From: Channallabes apus
Taxonomy: Eukaryota; Chordata; Actinopteri; Siluriformes; Clariidae
NCBI GenBank assembly: GCA_030522415.1
Contig: CM060104.1
Span: 12,296,229-12,360,228 of the forward strand
Length of the DNA: 64,000 nt
Direction of reading: 5' to 3'
The position numbers were made by a program, and so were the translations under genes. Below, in pieces: positions 42,482-53,200 of the stretch (the stretch's first letter is position 1; each line of letters begins with the position of its first letter). The notes under the pieces are model-generated. The model was not told where the DNA came from. It saw nothing but the letters and a program-made list of their open reading frames with translations, and did not search any database.

Positions 42482-43320
42482 TGTTACGTGCATGTGTGTG
42501 TGTGTAGTGCACGTAAGTGCGCATGCGTGGCTGCTGGTGGTGGCGTGTGTGTGATCTCTCCCCCTTTTTCTCTCTCTCGCTCTCCCTCTCACAGGTGGCC
42601 CCACCCCAATTGAACGTGCTGTGACGTGTGCCAGGATTGGTTCGCCCTGGAGCAGCACATCCATTTAAGCTGGCGGATGAAAGCCGGGAGTGCGCGACTT
42701 ATGCCTTGTATGTGACTTACGTGCTCAAAAGATTGTTTGTTGATTGATTGCTTGGTTGAGTGGTTGTGTGCTGGATTGATTGTTTTTGTGTGAGTTGTTG
42801 TGTGTTTGAAGAGAGAGACTGTTGTGTCGCAACTGTGCTCTCTCATTTTCTTTTGTTGTTCCTTTTTTTGTGTGTGTTTGTGCGCGAGGATGGAAGTGTT
42901 CCTACCGCGAGTGTATATAGTTTTCTTTTGTGTAAATATTGTATATATTATTAATTCTTTTTTTTGTTGTTTTTATATATAGTTATAAGGAAGCAGTAGG
43001 GGTTGGGCGGCCATTTTGTTTACTTCCCCTTTTCTCCTGTTTTTTGTTGTATTAGTTAGGGAGTTAGTTTAGTCCTGTATATTTTGGTTCATTATTCTTT
43101 TTGTAGTTTAGTTAGTTTTTAGGGAGGAGATAGGGGGCTGGGTTTTGTTTATTGTTTTGGCCTTGGCTCAACCCTGAAGTGTAGAGCTTCCTGTTTGTGT
43201 GTGTGTGTGTGTATAAAAATAAAAAAATCCATGCACTGTACGTTGGTTGCACCATTTATTTATTATTTATTCATTATTTTCTTGGTTGCATCCCGGGAAC
43301 CTAGACCGGGGGTCGTAACA
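42482..43320. mobile_element. Solo LTR (839 bp) in BEL-1 gag
   Basis: Ends TGTTACGTGC...GGTCGTAACA, bordered by GTATC on both sides (42477-42481 and 43321-43325). No internal genes, so a solo LTR left by recombination. TG repeats at 42492-42504 and 43196-43212; AATAAAAAAA near 43219 suggests plus-strand orientation. Not similar to the other LTRs in the window. Confidence 0.88.
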
Positions 43321-44199
43321 GTATCAATATTATGGCGTAAATATTCATTGTCTTGGATAGACCGTTCCTTTGAAGTATTTGTCTGCTTAGGTCTGACACT
43401 TACGGGCACACTTGAAATGGCTGTCTCACGGCATGATGACATTCTGTACTTGTCATGCTCATCATGTTTCAATTTGGGAACATATACACTCGATTTGGTG
43501 ACCACACTCTGTCTTGCATAATGTTGTCATTCTTCACAATCCTGATACACTTTTATTTCGGCATTGGCCATTGCAAGCGCCATTTTTATTTCCAGTCTTT
43601 CCATTTTTGCCTTTAGCGCCAGCCGTTCTTCTAAGGTTGCTGCTTCAGCCAACAAGACTGCTCTGTTAGCTTCTGCTTTATGACGGGTTGAGGAAACTAT
43701 ACTGTAGATGCTATGCTTCCATACTTATTAGAAGCGAGTGTCTTAGACGCCACCATTGACAGGCTGTCCAGTGGCGAAACTTCATCGTTAAGTGTTTGAA
43801 GCATCATAAAGCGGCTCTTAGTTTCCACATTCCACGACTCCACTTTTGTCATGAATTCTGTGCAGTACAGCAATTTAGGCTGATACCAGTTGCACTGATC
43901 ATGTTTGTGTTCTTCGTCATTTAAGCACGATCTGCATTGCTTTCAATAAAGTCTTCTAGCAGCCTTTTGTAGTCCGTACTATACTTTGTTTCAACATCAT
44001 ACAAATTGCAAGCATTGTCCATGAGCAACTCTATTTCGTCTGAATCTGCAGCTAATTGCCACCACTTGCTTCTTCTGGCCGTCATGGCTTTATGAAGCTT
44101 CTTCTCCAAATCTTTGTCGGTGGGCGCCCTCGCACGCTCAGACTCAGCAATGGCAGCGTTGTCATTGTTGTGTGACATAGTGAAATTCAAAGCAGGCAA
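43321..44199 (-). pseudogene. BEL-1 Gag, N-terminal part
   Basis: 44199-43921 encodes MPALNFTMSHNNDNAAIAES, KDLEKKLHKAMTARRSKWW, DSDEIELLMDNACNLYDV and YKRLLEDFIESNADRA. Start is either 44199 or the second Met (MSHNND). Downstream to the solo LTR the frame is broken, but Gag-like pieces persist. Position 150 bp inside the 5' LTR fits Gag. Confidence 0.7.
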
Positions 44200-44352
44200 G
44201 TTCTCTTTCGGTTTCGATTACTTATTAAGCAGTTACTGCGTGTTTTTCCGAGATTGCATGCGCGTTCTTCGGTCCACCTTCACATGCAGGTAAGGTGCAC
44301 TCTTAAGTCACTTATCCTCACTTGAACAACGGAGAAAGCTTTTGACTTTACA

Positions 44353-44757
44353 TGTACAGGCATGTTATTCCACAAGTTCTGACGCGTATCTTTTTCATTG
44401 CATTCGTTTACTCACGACTCGGACATCCATGATTTCGTTTATTTTCAACATCAAACGTTCAACAGTTCTTACAGTTTTCTTGCGTAAATCCACTATGGTG
44501 GATTTACAACTTGTTTGCTGTATCTTATTGCAAATTATTTGCTTTGTTAGATTATGGTTTTAGACTACGGTCCAAAGCTTATGTTCTCCACAACTTCCGT
44601 ATCTTAACTGACTTCTACCATGGGCAATAGCCATGCAACTACACAATTATGGAATAACGTCACAGAACAACTTACGATTATCATAACTAAGTGCCTAACT
44701 AATAAAATTCAAATAAACACAACAACAAAATTATAAAAACGAAATATGGCTCTTACA
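44353..44757 (-). repeat. BEL-1 5' LTR
   Basis: About 405 bp, minus strand TGTAAGAGCC...CCTGTACA, followed outside by CATAG (44758-44762). Confidence 0.88.
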
Positions 44758-46789
44758 CATAGTGTAGATACATGGATAGCATATTCCCCCCAAATATTAG
44801 GCAAGCTTCTGCAAGTTATACAGAAACCATTAGTGCTTCCTTCTTCACATGGGAATTAAAATATGCTGAATTAAAAAACATGAATTACAGTAGGTGGACA
44901 ACCAGAATGCTTATTACCGTCACGCTCACCACCGTGGGAAAACGGCAGCAGCCAATATAAATCAGTTGCATTTTAAAGTCATTCGTGAAATGACCGCCAG
45001 GTGGCGCAAATTGACATTTTTCACTCTACGCAATTTTAAATAGAGTTAAGTCATAAAAAAGTCTTAAAATTATGTTGTATCGAAGAAATACTACAGTGAT
45101 TGTAATTTTCACATCTGAGAACTTTATACAACAAAAATTTTAAATTTGAACCAGAGATATTGATATTTATTGTATAATATTGAGTAAAAAAAAATGTTAG
45201 TTAAATGTTGTTTGGACAGAATATCAAGTTATCAATATCTCTGTTTGTATCTGTTTATTCTTATTTTAAAAAATAAATTCAAAAATACATCAAACTTTAA
45301 ATATAGAAATAACTAGTAAAATAGCCTTTCAGAATAAAACGTTACAATAACTCAAAAAAGACGACTAAAAATGCTATGTTGTTTCTGTAAGTACATCGTT
45401 GGGTGGTTTATGCTGGGTCAAAATTCTGGGTTATTTCAGATACTTTAAACACATTGTTGTATTGCTCATGTTGGGTCATATGGGATGTAGTGAGTAATTT
45501 ACAAATGAATACCTGTTTGGGTTATTTTGACCCAACAACTGGTTTATTCTTTATTCTCTGTTTTCTCCAAACGGCAGCAGGCAAATTGTTTGAAATATTA
45601 CTGTTATTGTGTACAAGTGTAGTTTTCGGAGATTTGAACTTCGGTATATCTCCCGGCGCTCTGCGCATAACACCGGCCCAACGCAGCCTCGGAAAGAATT
45701 TCTAAATTGGGATATTGTTGTTTACTTAAAATATCTGTTAATTTAATTTAAATGAGGTTTGGGCTCGGACAGGAGGCGAGGTCTTACGGGAAAAGGGATA
45801 ATTTATTTAGGTAAAATAGGGAAGGAAAGGCTTAAAGGAGGGAGGATTTAAAGAAAGAGGAAGATATGACGTGCACGTGTAGGTCCGGTTGGCATGCGGG
45901 CACACAGCTGGCGAAAGGTGGCAGTGGGCAGAGTGGCAGAATGGAGCACGCGGAGACAACGCACCTGCACGGAGTGAAGGCGCCGCAGAAGCGCGAGGAT
46001 CAAAAGGCGGAATTCCAGTGTCCTGTTTAAAGTCCATGGGGCGCGTCACATCGCCCCACTCGCATGCCACTCTGTTCTGCTCCGCCGCATTACGTACTTC
46101 CCGGACTAAACTCTGCGCCTTGCGGAGCTCGAGATCCTAATGTTAATTATCGTCAGCCGGCCCGAATAGGTGGCTCCGTCCCTTTACATACCTGCCACCT
46201 ATGTAGGAAGCCTACAGAGTGAGCAAGGAGCGATAGTAGATTTGGGCGCACGCCGATCACAGATGCACGCCGTGACATATCGTGATCCTCGTCTTTAACC
46301 TCGTACGTAGTCTTACGTAGCTCACCGGCACGCGTAAAGTAAAAAAATGCGTTGGGGAAAAAACAGCAAGGAGACTCACCCTGACCATTTTAATAATTCA
46401 CGTGTACACTGAGTTTCGGTTAATTTTCGCGCTCAAGTTCACCAAAAACAATACAGAATAGCGTTTGCTTTAATTATTTTACAAAATCATTAAGTTTTTT
46501 CATCATTGTGAAGCCTAAGAAATAGATGCAGGATTATTTTATATAGTCTATATAAAACTGCTTTTCTAAACGCGGGCTATCGTTGTTTATCTCCTCCTCT
46601 TTAAGTCCCTACAAAGTCTAATCAGCGGACACACGCATGCATAGATTTTTCTCAAGCACGGAGGAATTTTGTTGTAATATTTAATAATATTTATGCCGTA
46701 TAATCAGAGCCTCTTATTCCTATTTATCCTGTTTTGTTGTTGTTCTTTTAGTGTTACTGTGTGTGCTTTACAATGGCAGGCAACATTCA

Positions 46790-47250
46790 AATGCAAATTA
46801 TTCACCCTCCCCAGATGTGAATCAGCTGTTCTCACCTATACATTCAGAGAAACTGAAATGCACCCCTCCCCACTTTAAGACCTGGATTTTGAAGACCTGC
46901 AGTGATTCAGGCCACTTTTTAAATTTCTGCAAATCTCATCTTCTGGATTCTAGATTCTAAAATTGACATTATTACTGTTTTACTGGAATAGAAGGAATGG
47001 AGATTTTCCTTATCATAACATAAATTGTATTGGTTGTAATCACTCTATACACAATAATTTTCTTTGGTATTTAAAAAAAATATTGAAAGTTAATATTTTA
47101 TAAAAAATGAAAAAACAAAAAAGATTCCATTTGTATTTCCCACCTCTAAAATAGCATAAAAATCACGGGTTGTGTATAGAGTGATTAAAAACAATACAAG
47201 GCATGTTATGATGAGGAAACTGTCTATCTCTTCCATTCCGTCGTCTCCAC
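46790..47250 (+). repeat. Direct repeat, copy 1
   Basis: CACCCTCCCCAGATGTGAATCAGCTG ... ACAATACAAGGCATGTTATG ... TATCTCTTCCATT recur at 47945-48520 in the same order. An inverted piece lies at 31135-31200. Confidence 0.75.
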
Positions 47251-47546
47251 AGCAATGAGCGCACCTACAATTCACTTTTCATACGAATTTCATAATCTAA
47301 TAACTAGTTTTTTTATTAGTTCATATAAAAGCAGACATTTCGCTTTCTATAAGTATATATTTTTCACGTCTGTGAGGCGAGTATACACTGAGTTTTGGGT
47401 CATTTTCTGACACGCTCAAGTTCACCGAAAACAATACAGAACCCTTTTAACTTTCTTTATTTAACAAAATCATGAAGTTTTTTCATCATTGTGAGTGCAC
47501 CTAAATAAAAGTATAGTCTTATGAAGGCTATGTAGCTTATATAGTT

Positions 47547-47799
47547 GCATGGAGTTTGCATGTTCTCCCCGTGCTTGGTGGGTTTCCTCCCACAGTCCAA
47601 AGACATGCAGATTAGGCTAATTGGCGTTCCCAAATTGACCATAGTGTGTGAATGAGTGTGTGTGCTCTGCGATGGATTGGCACGCTGTCCAGGGTGTACC
47701 CTGCCTCGTGCTCTGAGTCCCCTGGGATAGGCTCCAGGTCCCCGCGACCCTAAAAATACAGGATAAAGCGGTATAGAAGATGACTGAATGAATGAATGA
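47547..47799 (+). mobile_element. SINE, 5'-truncated, GAAT tail
   Basis: Starts GCATGGAGTTTGCATG, contains CCAGGGTGTACCCTGCCTCG and GGGATAGGCTCCAGGTCCCC, ends GAATGAATGAAT. Flanked by a perfect 12-bp duplication GCTTATATAGTT (47535-47546 and 47800-47811). The tRNA head is missing, so truncation happened at integration. Confidence 0.9.
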
Positions 47800-47944
47800 G
47801 CTTATATAGTTTTACTATATCGTTTTTGTACATTAATCTGACAATGTTTTAATTTTATGTCCGTTTAGTTTCATTTATTTCAGTTAATAAATCTACTACA
47901 AATTTAAAGAACACAAAATATAAGATGACACAAGACCCTACACA

Positions 47945-48520
47945 TGTATGCAAATAATACACCCTCCCCAGGTGTGAATCAGCTGCTCTCACCTATACAC
48001 TCGGAGAAACTAAAATGCACCTCTCCCCACTGTTCATGGTTTCAGCAAACTGGGGCGGATCTTGTATCTTGCCTCTTCTTAAATTTGTGTAAATTTAAAA
48101 TCTTCTGAATTCTAAAATTGACATTGTTACCGTTTTTAATTCCTGGAATGAGATTTTTCTTATCATGATATGTATTGTTATTAATCACTCTACACTATTT
48201 TTAATTACTCTACAATGTTTTAATTTTAGATTTTATTTATAAATAAATAAATAAATCAAATAAAATTATTCCATGTGTATTTTCCCTTTGATTGGCACGC
48301 TGTCCAGGGTGTACCCTGCCTCGTGCCCTGAGCTTCCTGGGATAGGCTCCAGGTCCCCGCGACCCTAAATACAGGATAAAGCGGTATAGAACATGAATGA
48401 ATGAATATTTTCCCTTTGTAAAATAACATTAAAAATGATGGGTTGTATATCGAGCGATTAAAAACAATACAAGGCATGTTATGATAAGGAAACTTTCTAT
48501 CTCTTCCATTACAGTGATTC
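47945..48520 (+). repeat. Direct repeat, copy 2 (with SINE inside)
   Basis: Diverged copy of 46790-47250, longer because of the SINE at 48291-48405. Confidence 0.75.
48291..48405 (+). mobile_element. SINE 3' end, 5'-truncated
   Basis: Same family as 47547-47799, starting at ATTGGCACGCTGTCCAGG, with a GAATGAA tail. Flanked by a perfect 13-bp duplication TATTTTCCCTTTG (48278-48290 and 48406-48418). Confidence 0.9.
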
Positions 48521-49247
48521 AAAACTGTAAAAAAAATGTCAATTTTGGAATCCACAGATGCTCAAACAACAAAAGAACATGATAATAATAATAATCAAAA
48601 GAATAATATTATTCTTTTTGCTCTTTATGTCCACCATTTAATAATTATTTAATTATCAATAATTAAAGCTACTCACATCGCACGCGCTTTCACTTTTAAA
48701 AATGAAGTGTTTAATCAGCAAGTATATGTCGCTCCTCTTTGTCGCATTTCCTCTGTCGCATTTTTGATCAAAGGGGAGTTTAGAAGGGGAAAAGTGAAAG
48801 TGTGTACAAACAACATAGCACAATGCATGTGTGTGAATGGCTGAAATGTGGTTGTGAATTTTTGCAAATCTGTTACCAGTACACTAAAGGTGTTTAGGAT
48901 AGTTTACAAATGCTAAATGCATTTTCTACACTATAACATGTTTTTGAAACACATTACATTAGTTATTATGACGGAGATTTCATTCATGAGTTCAACAGAT
49001 TTACTTTGCACAAGAAAGCACTACTATAGTTTATTTGTGTTCAACAAAACGTGTTCACAAACACACAAACTAAAATGTAAACTGTTGTGTGAACACAGAC
49101 AGACATTAGTATTAGAATATATAGGTACAGTATTAGTTTAAACCTGGTGTGTTGATTCTAGCTGTTACTCAGAGACTGAAAACAGGCCGAGAGCTACAGA
49201 GCATTATACCACATGCAAAGTACATGAGATTTAGCAACAATACTTTA

Positions 49248-49289
49248 TGTAGATGCGGTCATATTATTTCACCAGTTCTGACGCGTAGC
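49248..49289 (-). repeat. BEL-2 3' LTR, left fragment
   Basis: CCAGTTCTGACGCGTAGC resembles the BEL-1 LTR start (CAAGTTCTGATGCGTATC). It continues at 55421 after the Gypsy element. Confidence 0.8.
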
Positions 49290-50216
49290 TGTTAGGGTTG
49301 CAGGTCGGGATGGATCCAAGTGCAGTGGAGCAACTTCAGGAATTTATTATGTTGGACGTGAGATTCAAAACTGACTTGGCAGTGGTTCTTCTCTGCAAAC
49401 GTGTTTTGTTGCTGAAGCGCCTGCTGCTCTGCGCTGGGGAGCTGCGTGTGCAGAGAGAGGGAGAGAGAGGCGCAGGAATGCGGAAGCCGGAGTGAGAGCT
49501 CTGTGTGTAACTTGAGCCTGGGGGGAATGCGGAAGTGCTGTGAGCCGGCGAGAGCGCTGTGTGTGTCCCGCGTCGGAATGCGGAAGTGCCGTGAGCCGGC
49601 GAGCGCGCTGTGTGTGTCCCGCGTCGGAATGCGGAAGTGCCGTGAGCCGGCGAGCGCGCTGTGTGTGTCCCGCGTCGGAATGCGGAAGTGCGGAGAGTCT
49701 GTGAGAGCGCTGTGTTTGCAGCGTGACTCGTGCGGGGATGCTGAGACGTGGAGAGCCGGCGAGTGAATGGAGACGTCGCGCAGGTTGGTGGCTGGTTCCG
49801 TTAAGCTTTCTCGTGGTCGGGGGCGGGCAAAGTTCAGTACCAGAAAGACGAGGCAAAGTCCGTGATCCGAGTTCGTAGTCGTTGAAACAATTCCAATGGT
49901 CAATAACAAAATCCGTGAGCATGGAAATCCAAAACATGAGACAATAACGTGGTCGAGAAAAACAAAGCGTGGTCAGTATCAGAGAGTCAGAGCATGAAAC
50001 AAAACGCTGGAGAATTGGGCTATGGAAGGCACACAATAATCTGGCGATGAGGTTCTGTTAATGTGTGGTTTAAATAGGTAGGGGAAATGATTACAGATAG
50101 TGCACAGGTGTGTGGAGGGCGGGAGATGAGGAGGTGAGATGTAAGGAGTGGTAGGGAACGTGGAGCAGGAGTACTTCTGAAATCATGGTGGAGCTGTGGC
50201 TTGGCGGGTCGTGACA
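49290..50216 (-). repeat. Gypsy 3' LTR
   Basis: 927 bp, minus strand TGTCACGACCC...CCCTAACA. Contains a 51-bp minisatellite at 49524-49700 and hosts the last 34 bases of the Gag-Pol frame. Confidence 0.95.
49524..49700. repeat. 51-bp minisatellite in the Gypsy LTR
   Basis: Unit GGAATGCGGAAGTGCCGTGA followed by GCCGGCGAGCGCGCTGTGTG and TGTCCCGCGTC starts at 49524, 49575, 49626 and 49677, the last truncated. GC- and CpG-rich. The same array occurs at 54728-54904 in the other LTR. Confidence 0.9.
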
Positions 50217-53200
50217 GTACCCCCCCCCCTATGAACGCCACCTGGCGTTCTAGCATGTGCCTCAGGGTGGAGTCTGTGAAAATCACTGATGAGGGAGCGG
50301 TCCAGGATGAACCTGGTAGGTACCCAACTTCTCTCCTCAGGGCCGTAGCCCTCCCAGTCCACAAGGTATTGGAGACCACGTCCACGGCGGCGAGATTTGA
50401 GGATTCTACGGACTGTGAAGGCCTCACCCCCGTCTATGAGTCGAGGAGGAGGGGGGGGTTGGATGGGTGGAGATAGTGGGCAGGAGACCAGTCTGCGAAT
50501 CTGTGAGACATGAAAAGTGGGGTTGATCCGGCGCATGGATAGAGGTAAGGCCAACCGGACAGAGCATGGGTTGATAATACGAGTGATTGTGAACGGGCCA
50601 ATGAACCTTGGCGAGAGTTTCCTAGAGGTGGTTTTGAGGGGAAGGTCACGAGTAGATAACATGACCCTTTGGCCGATGTGATATCTGGGAGCTGGTAAAC
50701 GGTGGCGGTTAGCCTGACGCTGGAAGGAGCTGACAGTGCGTTGTAATTGGGCACGAGCCCGCTGCCAAGTTCTTCTGCATCGGCGGACGAAGGCTTGGGC
50801 AGAGGGAACTGCCGCTTCCTCTTCCTGGGAGGGGAATAGTGGTGGCTGATACCCAAGGCAGCAATGGAACGGGGACAGCCCTGTGGAGGAGGTAGGGAGC
50901 GAGTTGTGGGCATATTCCACCCAGGGTAGGAAACGACTCCAGGAAGCTGCGTCCCGAGAGGCCATGCACCTTAATGTTTTTTCCAGTTCCTGGTTCATGC
51001 GTTCAGTTTGTCCATTGGTCTGGGGGTGAAAACCAGAAGAGAGGCTGGGGGTAGCACCAATAAGGCCACAAAATGCCTTCCAGAAACGAGCTGAGAATTG
51101 AGGCCCTCTGTCAGAAACAATGTCCAGCGGAAGTCCATGGAGACGAAAAACCTGGTTGATCAGAACTTCGGCTGTTTCTTTGGCGGACGGAAGCTTGGGT
51201 AACGGAATGAAATGGGCTGATTTGGAGAACCGATCTACAATGGTCAAGATGCACGTGTTATTGTCGGATGGTGGTAGTCCAGTGACAAAGTCGATAGAGA
51301 TGTGAGACCAGGGCCGATGGGGGATGGGGAGGGGTCTTAGGAGGCCCTCAGGGGGGCGGTTAGTTGTCTTATTTCTCAAACAGATGTCACAGGCGGCTAT
51401 AAATTCCTTGACATCTTCCTTAATAGTAGACCACCAGAACCGTTGCTGTAGGAGTGAAAGTGTGCGTGTCACCCCAGGGTGACAAGCCAACCTAGAGCTG
51501 TGAGCCCAGCCAAGTACTTGGGGTCTCACTGACGCAGGGACAAAAAGCATCCTGGGGGGGACATTACTTGGGCCTGGTTCCTGATCAAGGGTTCGCTGAA
51601 CTAGGTTTTCCACTTCTAGCCGCATAGTAGCCACAAGACATGGGGGGGGGAGGATGGTTTCAGCTGTGGGTGTGTGCTGGGAGGTGGAAAATTGCCGGGA
51701 GAGAGCGTCGGGTTTAATGTTCTTAGAGCCTGGCCGGTATGATAGTGTGAAGTGGAAGCGAGAAAAAAAAAGTGACCACCGCGCCTGACGAGAATTAAGT
51801 CTTTTGGCCGATTTTAGATATTCAAGGTTCTTGTGATCTGTCCATACAAGAAAAGGGTGTTCGGCTCCTTCCAGCCAGTGTCTCCATTCTTCGAGGGCCA
51901 GTTTGACTGCCAAGAGTTCCCGATCTCCAATGTCATAGTTTCGTTCTGGGGGTGTGAGTTGGCGTGAGAAGAAGGAGCAAGGGTGAAGTTTGTTGTCCTT
52001 AGGTGATCTTTGAGAGAGGATGGCCCCTACACCGGTCTCAGAAGCGTCCACTTCCACTACAAACTGGAGGGAGGGATCGGGTAGGGTGAGGATGGGTGCC
52101 ATGGTAAATCGACGCTTGAGCTCGTCGAAGGCGTTGCTTGCCAGGGGGTTCCAGTGAAACGGGGTCTTGGTCGACGTGAGTGCTGTGAGTGGGGTTGCCA
52201 CCATGCTGTAATTCTTGATAAAGCGACGGTAAAAATTGGCAAATCCCAGGAAGCGCTGAAGTTCCCGTCTGGAAGATGGTAGTGGCCAGTCAGTTACCGC
52301 CTTAACCTTGGTGGGGTCCATTTGGATGCCGGACGGTGAGATAAAGAAGCCGAGAAAAGAGGTGGAGGAGCAGTGAAACTCGCATTTCTCTGCCTTGACA
52401 TACAGCTTGTTTTCTAGCAGGCGTTGCAGAACTTGACGGACGTGGAGCTTGTGTTCCTCCTCAGAGCGTGAAAAGATTAAAATGTCATCGAGGTAGGCGA
52501 ACACTGAGACGTTGAGGAAGTCTCTGAGGACATCATTGATGAGTGCCTGGAAGACTGCTGGGGCGTTGGTTAGGCCGAACGGAACAACCAGGTACTCGTA
52601 ATGGCCAGTAGGGGTATTGAAGGCAGTTTTCCATTCATCGCCCTCCCTTATTCGGACCAGATGGTAGGCGTTCCTTAGGTCAAGCTTTGTGAACACGCAG
52701 GCATCCTGGAGTAGTTCAAAGGCTGAAGACATTAATGGGAGAGGGTAGCGATTCTTGACCGTGATCTCATTTAATCCCCTGTAATCAATGCAGGGTCTGA
52801 GAGACTTGTCTTTCTTATCTACAAAAAAGAATCCTGCTCCTGCAGGTGAGGAGGAGGGGCGAATTATACCTGCTGCGAGTGACTCGTTAATGTATTGTTC
52901 CATAGCCTCTCTCTCTGGGCGGGAGAGAGAATACAGTCGGCCCTTAGGAGGGGAGGTGCCAGGGAGAAGATCGATAGCACAATCATAGGGGTGATGAGGT
53001 GGTAGAGAGACAGCCCGTGATTTGCTAAAGACCTGTCGAAGATCATGATATTCAATTGGTACTTTGGTCAGGTCAGGGATTTCCTCTTCGAAGGTGGGAG
53101 AGAGTCGCCCTGTGGTAGCAGAGCGCAGACATGACGAGAGGCAGGTGGGGCTCCAGGCCAGGATGCTTCGTTTTAACCAATCTATGTGAGGGTTATGTAA

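Larger units (their letters stand above)
24651..44757 (-). mobile_element. BEL/Pao retrotransposon (BEL-1), expanded to 20 kb by nested insertions
   Basis: LTRs TGTAC...CTTACA at 24651-25060 and 44353-44757, each bordered outside by CATAG (24646-24650 and 44758-44762), a 5-bp target duplication. Reading leftward from the 5' LTR: gag, protease, a gap in RT, connection/RNase H, then integrase, all BEL/Pao type. Inserted into it are L2-B (with CACTA-like, SINE and DIRS inside), Tc1-C and a solo LTR. Removing these leaves roughly 6-7 kb, a normal BEL size less an RT deletion. Confidence 0.88.
44763..49247. other. Repeat-rich region related to the CACTA-like interior; no gene
   Basis: 44950-45200 is an inverted relative of 31690-31900 (AAATGACCGCCAGGTGGCGC vs its complement). 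46150-46230 resembles 27835-27900 (AGCCTACAGAGTGAGC). 45395-45545 has repeated TTGGGTCA and GGGTTATTT motifs (MITE-like). 45880-46140 is CpG-rich. An internal direct duplication (46790-47250, 47945-48520) and two SINEs are listed separately. Short open frames here are not supported as genes. Confidence 0.55.

Noticed and set aside
45403..45705. 100-residue open frame
   Set aside because: Lies over TTGGGTCA/GGGTTATTT repeats with no motif, no splice context and no family resemblance.
45807..46140. CpG-rich block as a gene promoter
   Set aside because: Shares sequence with repeats at 27.8 kb; no adjacent gene found.
49524..49700. 51-bp repeats as a possible CRISPR or satellite array
   Set aside because: No spacers; an LTR-internal minisatellite present identically in both LTRs.
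49292..50036. Three overlapping open frames (106-223 residues) in each Gypsy LTR
   Set aside because: They overlay the 51-bp minisatellite on both strands and repeat identically in both LTRs; no domain and no reason to be translated.
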